Assembly (NCBI GenBank): GCA_009777815.1
Contig: WRLB01000004.1
Location: 1 to 43,699 of the forward strand
Direction of reading: 5' to 3'
DNA from: Bacteroidota bacterium
GTDB taxonomy: Bacteria > Bacteroidota > Ignavibacteria > Kapaibacteriales > UBA2268
Length of the DNA: 43,699 bases
The first letter of the stretch is position 1, and every line of letters begins with the position of its first letter. The translations under genes were made by a program, and so were the position numbers. The notes beneath the pieces were generated by a model. The model was not told the DNA's origin and searched no databases. It was given only the letters and a program-made list of their open reading frames with translations. Below are positions 28,721-38,258 of the stretch, one piece after another.

Positions 28721-30301
28721 ATGGATATGAAATTATTAAATATTAAAGAAGCAAGTGTATGGGCTACAAATTGGACGGAGAAAAATATAACTCCGTCTAA
28801 TATCTCTTATCTTATACAATATGGGCGTATAAAAAAGTTCGGTAATAATGGCACTACGCAAGTTTCAGAAGCAGATTTAATAGAGTATTATGGAGAATAT
28901 AGCGTTTGTAGAGAAGCGTTTTTTAAAGAAAAATTAGGTGAAAATTTAAATTGGGCATTGTCTTTTGAGCAGTATAAAGAAGCAGAAACAACAAAACATA
29001 TTCATCGTTTGCATCCGTATAAGGGTAAGTTTATTCCGCAATTAGTAGAATATTTTTTAGATAATCATACTGATAATTTTAAAACGCAAACTTATTTTAA
29101 GTCAGGTGATATTGTTTTAGATCCATTTTCAGGGAGCGGAACAACGATGGTGCAAGCGTGTGAATTAGGTATGAATGCAATAGGAGTTGATGTTTCGGCG
29201 TTTAATACTTTGATTGCAAATTGCAAAATTGCTCGCTATGATATTGCAGATGTTTTAGATGAAATAAAACATATTACTTTAAGTTTAGAAAAATTTGTTA
29301 ATGATTTTAATGTTATTGATTTTGAATATAAACTTTTACAAGAATTAAACACATTTAATAGTAAATACTTCACTGTTCCTGATTATAAATTTAATGTTAG
29401 AAAAGGCAAAATTGATGAAAAAGAATATGGATTAGAAAAAGAAAATCAATTTTTGCCAACTTATGAAAAACTAATAGCGAAATACAACATAAAATTAAAA
29501 CAAGAAAAAAACGAAACATTTTTAGATAAGTGGTATTCGCAACATATTAGAAATGAAATTGACTTTGTTTTTGAAAAAATAAAAAATATACAAAACACTA
29601 ATACAAAAAAAATAATTAGTATAATTTTAAGTAGAACAATTCGTAGTTGTAGAAGCACAACACACGCTGATTTAGGAACACTTTTAGAGCCAATTACTAC
29701 CACTTATTATTGCAAAAAACACGGAAAATTATGTAAGCCATTGTTCTCTATTTTGAAATGGTGGAAAACTTATTCTAAAGATACAATTAAAAGATTGCAA
29801 CAATTTGACAAATTAAGAACAAATACATTTCAACTTTGTTTGACAGGAGATAGCAGGAATATTGATATTTTAGAGCAAGTAAAAAAGAAAAATGCTGTGT
29901 TCGGAAGGTTATTAGAAGAACAAAAAATAAAAGGAATTTTTTCTTCGCCGCCTTATGTTGGCTTGATTGATTATCACGAACAACACGCTTACGCCTACGA
30001 TTTATTTGGTTTTGAAAGAAATGATGAGTTAGAAATTGGTCCGCTTTTTAGAGGACAAAAAAAAGATGCACAGCAAAGTTATATACAAGGAATTTCTGAT
30101 GTGCTAAATAATTGCAAGCGTTTTTTAGTAGATGATTATGATATATTTCTTGTAGCAAACGATAAAAATAATATGTATCCAACTATTGCAGAAAATACAG
30201 GAATGCAAATTATAAATCAATTTCATCGTCCCGTATTAAACAGAACAGAAAAAGATAAAACCGCATATTCAGAAACAATATTTCATTTGAAAAAGAAGTA
30301 A
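28721..30301 (+). CDS. Type II DNA methyltransferase (SPPY motif) with N-terminal HTH-like domain
   Basis: DIVLDPFSGSGTTMVQACELGMNAIGVDVS (motif I) and GIFSSPPYVGLIDYHEQHAYAYDLF (motif IV, SPPY); N-terminal LNIKEASVWATNW...NISYLIQYGRIKKFGNNGTTQVSEADLIEYYG. Confidence 0.88.
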   Translation: MDMKLLNIKEASVWATNWTEKNITPSNISYLIQYGRIKKFGNNGTTQVSEADLIEYYGEYSVCREAFFKEKLGENLNWALSFEQYKEAETTKHIHRLHPYKGKFIPQLVEYFLDNHTDNFKTQTYFKSGDIVLDPFSGSGTTMVQACELGMNAIGVDVSAFNTLIANCKIARYDIADVLDEIKHITLSLEKFVNDFNVIDFEYKLLQELNTFNSKYFTVPDYKFNVRKGKIDEKEYGLEKENQFLPTYEKLIAKYNIKLKQEKNETFLDKWYSQHIRNEIDFVFEKIKNIQNTNTKKIISIILSRTIRSCRSTTHADLGTLLEPITTTYYCKKHGKLCKPLFSILKWWKTYSKDTIKRLQQFDKLRTNTFQLCLTGDSRNIDILEQVKKKNAVFGRLLEEQKIKGIFSSPPYVGLIDYHEQHAYAYDLFGFERNDELEIGPLFRGQKKDAQQSYIQGISDVLNNCKRFLVDDYDIFLVANDKNNMYPTIAENTGMQIINQFHRPVLNRTEKDKTAYSETIFHLKKK

Positions 30302-30303
30302 TT

Positions 30304-31077
30304 ATGGCATTAACAAAAGAACAAAAACAAGATATACAAGAAGTAATTAAAACTTGTTTAAGAAATAAATTCAAAAATTATAACCCTGAAAGCAATAATA
30401 TGCCTTTTCATTTTCGTTTGCTTGGGCGAGATAGGATGGCTTTATATTCGTTTATTCAATCGTTAAATACAACTTTTGGCACGTCCATTTTTGAACCTGT
30501 TGCTGTTGCTTTGGCTAAAAATAATTTTGTAAAAGTAGCATCACAATATATTGTAGGTGATACAATTTTTGAAAATTGTCAACAAAGTATTCAACATATT
30601 ATAAATCAACTCACTGTTGGTGCTACTCCCGATAAAAATAAAGAAATTGAAATATTAAAGAAATCATTAAAAGGAAATAAAAATCAAATAAAAACTATTA
30701 AAGTTGATTTATTTGTTGAAAATAAAAAAGGAGAAATGTTTCTATTTGATTTAAAAACTGCTAAACCAAATATTAGTAATTTTAAAGATTTTAAGCGGAC
30801 ATTATTAGAATGGGCTGGTATTGCTTTAACGCAAGATAGCAACAAAAATATAAATACTTTGGTTGCTATACCTTACAATCCATATCATCCAGAACCTTAT
30901 GCTCGTTGGACGATGAAAGGAATGCTTGATTTAGAAAAAGAATTAAAAGTTGCTGAAGAGTTTTGGGATTTTCTTGGTGGCGAAGGGGCATATCAGGAAT
31001 TACTTGACTGCTTTGAAAAAGCAGGCATAGAATTAAGAACCGAAATAGATAATTATTTTAATAAATTTAATTACTAA
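30304..31077 (+). CDS. TdeIII/MjaII-like type II restriction endonuclease
   Basis: 257 aa directly after the MTase; FHFRLLGRDRMALYSFIQSLNTTFGTSIFEPVA and IKVDLFVENKKGEMFLFDLKTAKPN (D-x(n)-DLK PD-(D/E)XK-like core) resemble the TdeIII/MjaII family. Confidence 0.75.
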   Translation: MALTKEQKQDIQEVIKTCLRNKFKNYNPESNNMPFHFRLLGRDRMALYSFIQSLNTTFGTSIFEPVAVALAKNNFVKVASQYIVGDTIFENCQQSIQHIINQLTVGATPDKNKEIEILKKSLKGNKNQIKTIKVDLFVENKKGEMFLFDLKTAKPNISNFKDFKRTLLEWAGIALTQDSNKNINTLVAIPYNPYHPEPYARWTMKGMLDLEKELKVAEEFWDFLGGEGAYQELLDCFEKAGIELRTEIDNYFNKFNY

Positions 31078-31115
31078 ATTACATAAAATAATACTAAAAT
31101 AAAAAGAGAATAACT

Positions 31116-31649
31116 ATGATTTTATCATTAAGAAATATAAATAAAAAATTAACACAAAATAAATATATAAAGTATTCTATTATTTTAATACTGATATCCA
31201 TTTTAAACTTTTCATTTATCAATTTTTTTTCTATATTCAATGTTACGCCTGATATATTTTTAATTTTTGTTGTCTGGGCGGCTATAAAAGAAGGAAGGTT
31301 GTTTGGTATTTTAGCAGGATTTGTTATCGGTTTATATTTAGATTTTATTAGCGGCGATATAATGGGGACAAATGCTTTAACTAAAACTATTTCGGGATTT
31401 ATTGCTGCTGGTTTTCATAAAAAAGATGCAACCAGACAGATTGTTAATGAATGGAAATTTGTTTTTGTGGTATTTATTTGTGCAGTAGTGCATAACTTAA
31501 TATACTCATTGTTTTTTATAGAAATAAGTAGACATAATTATATGTTATCTTATTTACGATTTGGTTTTGCATCGTCATTTTACACTGCTTTTTTATCTAT
31601 TTTTGTTTATTTATATCAATTACGTCCGAAATCAAAATACTATTCTTAA
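31116..31649 (+). CDS. mreD: Rod shape-determining protein MreD
   Basis: 177 aa, multi-TM; TPDIFLIFVVWAAIKEGRLFGILAGFVIGLYLDFISGDIMGTNALTKTISGFIAG-like MreD signature. Confidence 0.8.
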   Translation: MILSLRNINKKLTQNKYIKYSIILILISILNFSFINFFSIFNVTPDIFLIFVVWAAIKEGRLFGILAGFVIGLYLDFISGDIMGTNALTKTISGFIAAGFHKKDATRQIVNEWKFVFVVFICAVVHNLIYSLFFIEISRHNYMLSYLRFGFASSFYTAFLSIFVYLYQLRPKSKYYS

Positions 31650-31665
31650 CATATAAATTAAAATT

Positions 31666-31733
31666 ACTCATTCCGAACTCGTTTCGGAATCTCCTAGCAA
31701 AATTAGTAGATGCTGAAATAAATTCAGCATAAC
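31666..31733. repeat. Dispersed palindromic element with two different arm types
   Basis: actcattccgaactcgtttcggaatctcc...agatgctgaaataaattcagcataac. Confidence 0.8.
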
Positions 31734-31742
31734 ATTATAAAA

Positions 31743-31772
31743 AAACAGCAAAGCCGGATCCCTGCTGTTTTA
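31743..31772. terminator. Bidirectional hairpin terminator between mreD and thrS
   Basis: aaaacagca-agccggatccc-tgctgtttt between convergent genes. Confidence 0.75.
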
Positions 31773-31839
31773 AATCGCTAAAACTTTTTGTTCTAAAGTA
31801 AAAATACATTTTTTTATAGGTTTCATATTTCATAAAATA

Positions 31840-33768
31840 TTACTTCTTATTTACTATCAAGTCGGTAAATAGGTCAATTATTTCGGCTTGTGTTTTAGTT
31901 CCGATGTCGCCTTTTGTATGTTCGCGGACGGATAAAGTATTATTATCCATTTCTTTTTGACCTATAATTAGTGCAAACGGAATTTTCTTTTGTTCTGATT
32001 CTGCGATTTTTCTATTTATTTTTTCATTGCGGGTATCTACATAAGTTCTAAAACCGAGTGCATCAAGTTTTTCATAAATAGCATTAGCATAATCGTGCTG
32101 ATTACTACCAATAGGCAGAATACTAACCTGTATAGGTGCAAGCCAAAACGGAAAATTCCCCGCATAATGTTCTATCAAAATTGCCATAAATCGTTCCATA
32201 GAACCAAGCGGCGCCCTATGTATAATAACGGGACGATGTGCTGAATTATCAGAACCAATATATTCTAATTGAAAGCGTTCGGGCATAACATAATCAACTT
32301 GAACGGTGCCAAGTTGCCACTTACGACCAATTGCATCTTTAATTATAAAATCAATTTTTGGTCCATAAAATGCGGCTTCACCTTCGGCGATTACAAAATT
32401 AAGACCAAGTTCTTCGGCTGCTTCGGTAATTTCTTTTTGTGCTTTATTCCAAAGCGTAATATCGCCGCCGTATTTATCTTTTTCATTGTCGCGGAATGAA
32501 AGACGGGTCTGAATTGCATCTGCCATACCGAATGTTTTGAATAAATAGTGAATTATTTCCACAACACTTTTTATTTCATCTTTAAGTTGTTCGACTGTGC
32601 AATAAATATGTGCATCGTCTTGCGTAAAACCGCGAACCCTTATCATTCCTGACAACTCGCCTGATTGCTCATAACGATATACAGTTCCATTTTCAAATAA
32701 TCTTAATGGCAAGTCCTTATATGAGTGCGGACTATTTAGATATATTTGATGATGATGCGGACAATTCATCGGCTTCAATAAATATTCTTCATCATCTATT
32801 ACTATTGGTGGATATTGCGAATCTGCATAATAAGGATAATGCCCCGATGTTTTATACAAATTAAGATTGCCAAGATGCGGAGTTATTACTTCTTTATAAC
32901 CTCTTTTTATATGCTCTTTGCGAATAAAATCTTCTATAATTCTTCGAATGATTGTGCCATTTGGAAGCCAAGTTGGCAATCCACCACCAACATTCGGCGT
33001 AAGCATAAATAATTCCAATTCCTTTCCTAATTTTCTATGGTCTCTTTTTTCTGCTTCTTCTCGCATTTGTATATAATCATCAAGCATTTTCTTTTTAGGA
33101 AACGAAATTCCATAAATACGCGTCATCATTTTTCTGTTCGAATCGCCACGCCAATACGCCCCCGCAATAGAAAGCAATTTAACCGCTTTTATTAAACTTG
33201 TATTTGGAAGATGCGCCCCACGACACAAATCCGTAAAACTTCCATGCTTATAAAACGATATTTGCTGCCCTTGAAAACCTTCTAATAATTCTGTTTTATA
33301 TTCATCTTTTACTTCATCACGCCAATGTTTTATAGCATCTTCCCATTCCACTTCTTCACGAACATAATCAGAATTAGTTTTAGTTAATTCTAACATTTTG
33401 TTTTCAATTTTAACCAAATCATCGGGCGTAATTTTTATATCATCGGGCAAATCCACATCATAATAAAAACCATTTTCTATTGCAGGACCTATTCCAAATT
33501 TAATTCCAGGATAAAGTTGTTGCAATGCTTCTGCCATAAGATGTGCTGATGAATGCCAATATATTTGCTTTCCTTCTTCATTATCGAAGGTTAAAATTCG
33601 CAAATTACAATCTGCATTAATTGGACGATTTAAATCATATCCTTCGCCATTTACTAAAACTCCGACTGCATTTCTTGCAAGTCCTTCGGATATTGATTTT
33701 GCAATATCTAATCCTGTGCTATTATCAGGATATTCTTTTATATTACCATCGGGGAAAGTTATTTTCAT
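31840..33768 (-). CDS. thrS: Threonine--tRNA ligase
   Basis: TGS domain, HWRDEVKDEY; GGGLPTWLPNGTIIRRIIEDFIRKEH; NCPHHHQIY; APIQVSILPIG anticodon-binding domain. Confidence 0.97.
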   Translation of the reverse strand: MKITFPDGNIKEYPDNSTGLDIAKSISEGLARNAVGVLVNGEGYDLNRPINADCNLRILTFDNEEGKQIYWHSSAHLMAEALQQLYPGIKFGIGPAIENGFYYDVDLPDDIKITPDDLVKIENKMLELTKTNSDYVREEVEWEDAIKHWRDEVKDEYKTELLEGFQGQQISFYKHGSFTDLCRGAHLPNTSLIKAVKLLSIAGAYWRGDSNRKMMTRIYGISFPKKKMLDDYIQMREEAEKRDHRKLGKELELFMLTPNVGGGLPTWLPNGTIIRRIIEDFIRKEHIKRGYKEVITPHLGNLNLYKTSGHYPYYADSQYPPIVIDDEEYLLKPMNCPHHHQIYLNSPHSYKDLPLRLFENGTVYRYEQSGELSGMIRVRGFTQDDAHIYCTVEQLKDEIKSVVEIIHYLFKTFGMADAIQTRLSFRDNEKDKYGGDITLWNKAQKEITEAAEELGLNFVIAEGEAAFYGPKIDFIIKDAIGRKWQLGTVQVDYVMPERFQLEYIGSDNSAHRPVIIHRAPLGSMERFMAILIEHYAGNFPFWLAPIQVSILPIGSNQHDYANAIYEKLDALGFRTYVDTRNEKINRKIAESEQKKIPFALIIGQKEMDNNTLSVREHTKGDIGTKTQAEIIDLFTDLIVNKK

Positions 33769-33791
33769 TTTACTTATTAAATTATTAAAAG

Positions 33792-33799
33792 CAAAAATA
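33792..33799 (-). promoter_or_regulatory. -7 box TATTTTTG for thrS
   Basis: caaaaata on +; 23 nt upstream of ATG. Confidence 0.5.
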
Positions 33800-33992
33800 A
33801 GTATTTTTTGTTAGAATATTGCTAAAAAAAGAGCATTATAATGCATTAAAACAATAATACACCGAAGTAAATTCAGCAGGACAGGTTTAAATGTTTGTCA
33901 TTACGCATAATAGCAAAATCATTTGATTTAATAAGTAAATATAAAAAAATGTTTATATTTATACAATTTTTCAATAATTACAGTAAAATACT

Positions 33993-34487
33993 ATGGAAAG
34001 AATTTGGTCTCCATGGCGTTCTAAATATATAAAAACGCTTAATAATAAAGAACATAAAAACGAATGTTTTGTATGTAATGCTATAAATTCAAAAAATAAA
34101 GACAAAGAGTTTCTTATCGTTACAAGACGTAAAAAATGTATAGTTATTATGAATAAATACCCCTATAATAGCGGGCATACACTTGTTTGTCCTTTAAAAC
34201 ATATTTCAAAATTCGAAGAGTTTGAAACAGACGAACTACTAAGCATTATGACTACATCACAAGAAATTATTGTCGTAATGAAAGAATTATTTAATCCACA
34301 TGGCTTCAATTTTGGTCTGAATGTTGGACAATCTGCGGGTGCAGGATTGCCAGGTCACCTCCATTTTCACATAGTTCCACGTTGGAACGGCGATGCTAAT
34401 TTTACAGCAACTATTGCTGAAACGAAGTTCTTTCCTGATGCATTAGAGGATACTCGAAAAAAAATATCTAATATGTTGAACAATTAA
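33993..34487 (+). CDS. HIT-family hydrolase
   Basis: CFVCN Zn motif; GQSAGAGLPGHLHFHIVPRW HIT triad. Confidence 0.93.
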   Translation: MERIWSPWRSKYIKTLNNKEHKNECFVCNAINSKNKDKEFLIVTRRKKCIVIMNKYPYNSGHTLVCPLKHISKFEEFETDELLSIMTTSQEIIVVMKELFNPHGFNFGLNVGQSAGAGLPGHLHFHIVPRWNGDANFTATIAETKFFPDALEDTRKKISNMLNN

Positions 34488-34619
34488 AAGTAATACTGGC
34501 TGTTCTTTACTTTATACCTGCATAGTTGGATACAATTTAGTAACATAGTGTTTAGTTTTTTATGTATTTATTATGGGATACAGAACGAGTTCAGCAGGAC
34601 ATTTTAGAGTTGCCATATA

Positions 34620-35756
34620 TTAAAGCGTAATATTTCTAACATAATGCTTGCCGGGGAGTTGGCGGACTAATTCTTCGAATTCCATATCTATGAGTTGGAC
34701 TAATAATTCTGAAATATCTAATCCTGTAAGACCTATAAGTGTATCTATATGTATAGGTTCGTTGGAAAGATTATTATATATTTTTTCTTCGGCAGGATTG
34801 CTGAAAGTAATATTTTGTTCAAATGTGTTTTTATTTTGGTTGTCTACAACGGATTTATCATCTATTTCAAGGATTCCCATATCTTCTAACATAGTTTTAG
34901 GACTAATAGCAATAATTGCTTTGTGCCTTCTAATTAGGTTATTTGTGCCTAAACTTTTTTCAGAAGTAATATTTCCTGGTATCACAAAAACATCTCTACT
35001 GTGCATATCGGCAAACTTTGCAGTATTCATCGCACCACCTTTATATGCCGATTCTACGACTAATGTTGCTTTAGAAATGCCACTAATAATTCTATTTCTA
35101 TGCAAAAAATATCCTTGCATAGCAGGAGTTCCGAACTTATATTCAGTAATAACTGCACCGCCTGATGTTACAATATCATTAGCAGTTTGGTTTGCTACCT
35201 GCGAACTTATTTTATCTAATCCGCTTGCAATTAAAGCATAAGTTATTCCGTTATTTTTTATTGCTGTTCCGTGGGCGATAGAATCAATTCCATTAGCCAT
35301 ACCGCTTGTAATTAATATATTTTGTTTAACAAACTCGGATACAAATTGTTCGGTGACCATTTTGCCGTAGTATGTACATTTTCTTGTTCCTACTACCGAG
35401 ATAGATATAGCATCGGCGGGCTGTAAGTCGCCCCAAATATAAAGGACAATCGGCGGATAATCTATTTGTTTCAGCAATGATGGATAAGCATCATTCCAAA
35501 CAGTTATTATTTTATAATCATTTTTTTCTGCAAATTCTATTTGTTCTTCTGATTTTTGTATTACACTTATGCCATTTTTATCTTTACTTTCATTCTCAAA
35601 AAAATCTCCTTGCCGTAAATTAAAAGCATTTTTAGAAAAATCATCAAAAGATACATACTTATTTATTATCCGTGTGCATTCATTATAAGTCAATCCTTTA
35701 ACAAATGTTAACGAAATAATAGATGCCAAATCCCAACCGTTAGGTATATTTTCCAC
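34620..35756 (-). CDS. dprA: DNA-processing protein DprA
   Basis: SVVGTRKCTYYGK, ITSGMANGIDSIAHGTAI, ALIASGLDKI, winged-helix C-terminus; GTG start overlapping the nusB stop. Confidence 0.93.
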   Translation of the reverse strand: MENIPNGWDLASIISLTFVKGLTYNECTRIINKYVSFDDFSKNAFNLRQGDFFENESKDKNGISVIQKSEEQIEFAEKNDYKIITVWNDAYPSLLKQIDYPPIVLYIWGDLQPADAISISVVGTRKCTYYGKMVTEQFVSEFVKQNILITSGMANGIDSIAHGTAIKNNGITYALIASGLDKISSQVANQTANDIVTSGGAVITEYKFGTPAMQGYFLHRNRIISGISKATLVVESAYKGGAMNTAKFADMHSRDVFVIPGNITSEKSLGTNNLIRRHKAIIAISPKTMLEDMGILEIDDKSVVDNQNKNTFEQNITFSNPAEEKIYNNLSNEPIHIDTLIGLTGLDISELLVQLIDMEFEELVRQLPGKHYVRNITL

Positions 35757-36376
35757 TATTGCAACCCTCTATCTGATTTGTGAATTAATTTTTTATCTTC
35801 AAATATACCTTTTATTTTTTCTAACATACCATTAACAAACGCAGTTGATTTTTCGGTAGAATAATTTTTTGCCAACTCTAATGCTTCATTTATACTCACT
35901 TTTACTGGCACATCAGGTATAAACAAAAATTCTGACATAGCAATCATCATAATTATTCTATCAGTTGTTGCAATTCTGTTGAAATCCCAATTGTCTGCTG
36001 TTTGCCTAATATATTCAACAAATGAGTTATAATTTTTAATAGTAGCATTTATTATTAACATAGCAAATTCTTGGTCTTGCTGTCGCCAAGAAATTAAAGA
36101 ATCTAAGTTTGCATCTGCTAATCTTTCTTCATCTACTACTACTTTATTATCGCTTAATTTATCGTTCTTATTAGCATCTTCATATTCGTTTTCAACGTTA
36201 AAAGAACGATTAAAGATATGGTCTATTAAAAAATCAATAGATATATCTGATACGAAATGAGCCATCAGTATTTGCAAAACTTTTTCTCTTACTAATCTGC
36301 GAGTTCCTTTGACTATTTTTTTAGTATTTAGTGCAAAACCTATTTTTTTTTCTTCAGTAATTTGTTTGGTATCCAT
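35756..36376 (-). CDS. nusB: Transcription antitermination factor NusB
   Basis: RRLVREKVLQILMAHF; RIATTDRIIMMIAMSEFLFIPDVPVKVSINEALELAKNYSTEKSTAFVNGMLEKI. Confidence 0.9.
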   Translation of the reverse strand: MDTKQITEEKKIGFALNTKKIVKGTRRLVREKVLQILMAHFVSDISIDFLIDHIFNRSFNVENEYEDANKNDKLSDNKVVVDEERLADANLDSLISWRQQDQEFAMLIINATIKNYNSFVEYIRQTADNWDFNRIATTDRIIMMIAMSEFLFIPDVPVKVSINEALELAKNYSTEKSTAFVNGMLEKIKGIFEDKKLIHKSDRGLQ

Positions 36377-36400
36377 ATATAAATAACATATAAAAGATTA

Positions 36401-36408
36401 CAAAAATA
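36401..36408 (-). promoter_or_regulatory. -7 box TATTTTTG for nusB-dprA
   Basis: caaaaata on +; 24 nt upstream of ATG. Confidence 0.5.
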
Positions 36409-36431
36409 CAAAAAAATATTGTAAAAATTAT

Positions 36432-36439
36432 TATTTTTG
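36432..36439 (+). promoter_or_regulatory. -7 box TATTTTTG for UDP-sugar dehydrogenase
   Basis: TAnnTTTG 24 nt before the ATG at 36464. Confidence 0.5.
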
Positions 36440-36463
36440 CATATATATATTAAAATAAAAATT

Positions 36464-37813
36464 ATGGCATATAATATTGGTATAATTGGAACGGGCTATG
36501 TAGGGCTTGTTACAGGGAATTGCTTCGCTTCCGTAGGCAATAATGTTTGGTGTATTGATATAGACCAAGAAAAAGTTAATAAATTGCAAAAATCTATCTG
36601 CACAATTTATGAACCCGGATTAGATAAATTACTCACTTCTAATAACGCAAATGGCAATATAAATTTTACCACTGATCTTGAAGAATGTGTTAAAAATTGC
36701 AATATAATATTTTTATGTTTGCCTACTCCTCCCGGCGAAGATGGTTCTGCTGACCTTCATTATGTATTGCAGATGGCAGATTCATTGGGACAGTTAATTA
36801 AAAAATTAGATAGCAATAACAAAACAAATAGCAAAAAAATAATAATAAATAAAAGCACTGTTCCCGTAGGCACTGCCGATAAAACAACAGAAATATTGCT
36901 AAAATATCTGCCAAAAGATAGATTTGCAGTTGTAAGCAATCCTGAATTTTTGCGAGAAGGAGTAGCAGTAGAAGATGCACTTAAGCCCGATAGAATAGTT
37001 ATTGGCACCGATGATAACGAGATTGTTGCGATATTTAACGACCTATATGCACCTTATGTTCGCAATGGTAATCCAATTATATTTATGGATACTAAAAGTG
37101 CTGAAGTCACTAAATATGCTGCGAATTCATTTCTTGCTACAAAGATTTCATTTATGAACGATTTATCGGCGTATTGCGAAGTAGTAGGAGCAGATATAGA
37201 AAAAATTAGAATCGGGATAGGAACTGATTCGCGTATAGGAAATAAATTTTTGTATCCTGGAATTGGATATGGTGGTTCTTGTTTTCCGAAAGATGTCCAA
37301 GCACTATCTTTTTCTGCAAACAGCGTGGGTTCTCCATTAAGTATTGTTGATGCTACCCAACGTGTAAATTATGAACAAATAAATAGATTTTTTGCTCGTA
37401 TAGAAAAACGATTTAATCATTTAAAAGGACTAAAATTTGCTATTTGGGGACTTGCATTTAAGCCGAATACTGACGATATTCGCGAAGCCCCTTCACATAA
37501 ATTAATTAACTTTTTACTTAATAAAGGAGCATCCGTATCCGCATTTGACGAAGAAGCAACCGAAACTACAAAAATAGTATTCGGCGACAAAATACATTAT
37601 GCCGAAAAAATGTATGACACTTTAGACAATGCAGATGCACTGATAATATGCACGGAATGGATAAGTTTTAGGAATCCTAATTTTGATTTAATTAACGAAA
37701 AATTAAACAACAAAATTATTTTTGATGGCAGAAATTTATATAATTTATCTGATATGGAGAAACTTTGTTTTGAATACCATTCCATCGGCAGAAAAACAAT
37801 CATTAACCACTAA
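36464..37813 (+). CDS. UDP-glucose/GDP-mannose dehydrogenase family protein (probable UDP-glucose 6-dehydrogenase)
   Basis: IGIIGTGYVGLVTGNCFASVGNNVWCIDID; LPTPPGEDGSADL; NPEFLREGVAVEDALKPDRIVIG; PGIGYGGSCFPKDVQAL active-site Cys. Confidence 0.95.
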   Translation: MAYNIGIIGTGYVGLVTGNCFASVGNNVWCIDIDQEKVNKLQKSICTIYEPGLDKLLTSNNANGNINFTTDLEECVKNCNIIFLCLPTPPGEDGSADLHYVLQMADSLGQLIKKLDSNNKTNSKKIIINKSTVPVGTADKTTEILLKYLPKDRFAVVSNPEFLREGVAVEDALKPDRIVIGTDDNEIVAIFNDLYAPYVRNGNPIIFMDTKSAEVTKYAANSFLATKISFMNDLSAYCEVVGADIEKIRIGIGTDSRIGNKFLYPGIGYGGSCFPKDVQALSFSANSVGSPLSIVDATQRVNYEQINRFFARIEKRFNHLKGLKFAIWGLAFKPNTDDIREAPSHKLINFLLNKGASVSAFDEEATETTKIVFGDKIHYAEKMYDTLDNADALIICTEWISFRNPNFDLINEKLNNKIIFDGRNLYNLSDMEKLCFEYHSIGRKTIINH

Positions 37814-37895
37814 AAATAATATATTACGTGTTTTGTTATGCCAAATTTATTTTGGATAAAGATGTAGAAATGTTATAACATTAAAATAAACAACA

Positions 37896-38258
37896 CTATA
37901 TAACATTTTCTAAATGTGTAATATCAGGTAAATTAGTTATCATATCTATGGCTATAAAATCTATTCTGCATTCTTGGTTTGTGATATTATGTTTTAGCAT
38001 ATAGCCATTAGCAGCAAAACGAATACTGCGTTTTTTCTTTTCAGTAATAGATAAAAGTGGATGTCCGAAATTATGATTAGTTCTTGTTTTTACTTCAATA
38101 AAAACAAGAACATTGTTTTTATCGGTAGCAATTATATCTATCTCACCTTCTTTTCCAAAATGGAAGTTCTTTTCAATAATGCTATATCCTTTATCTATCA
38201 GATACTTTTCAGCAATACTTTCTCCTTTATTTCCGACATTTTTATTATGTGTATTCAT
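37896..38258 (-). CDS. YraN/UPF0102 family endonuclease-like protein
   Basis: NKGESIAEKYLIDKGYSIIEKNFHFGKEGEIDIIATDKNNVLVFIEVKTRTN. Confidence 0.92.
   Translation of the reverse strand: MNTHNKNVGNKGESIAEKYLIDKGYSIIEKNFHFGKEGEIDIIATDKNNVLVFIEVKTRTNHNFGHPLLSITEKKKRSIRFAANGYMLKHNITNQECRIDFIAIDMITNLPDITHLENVI

Noticed and set aside
34648-35241. 197-aa plus-strand ORF opposite dprA
   Set aside because: Antisense to clear DprA motifs; no independent family features.
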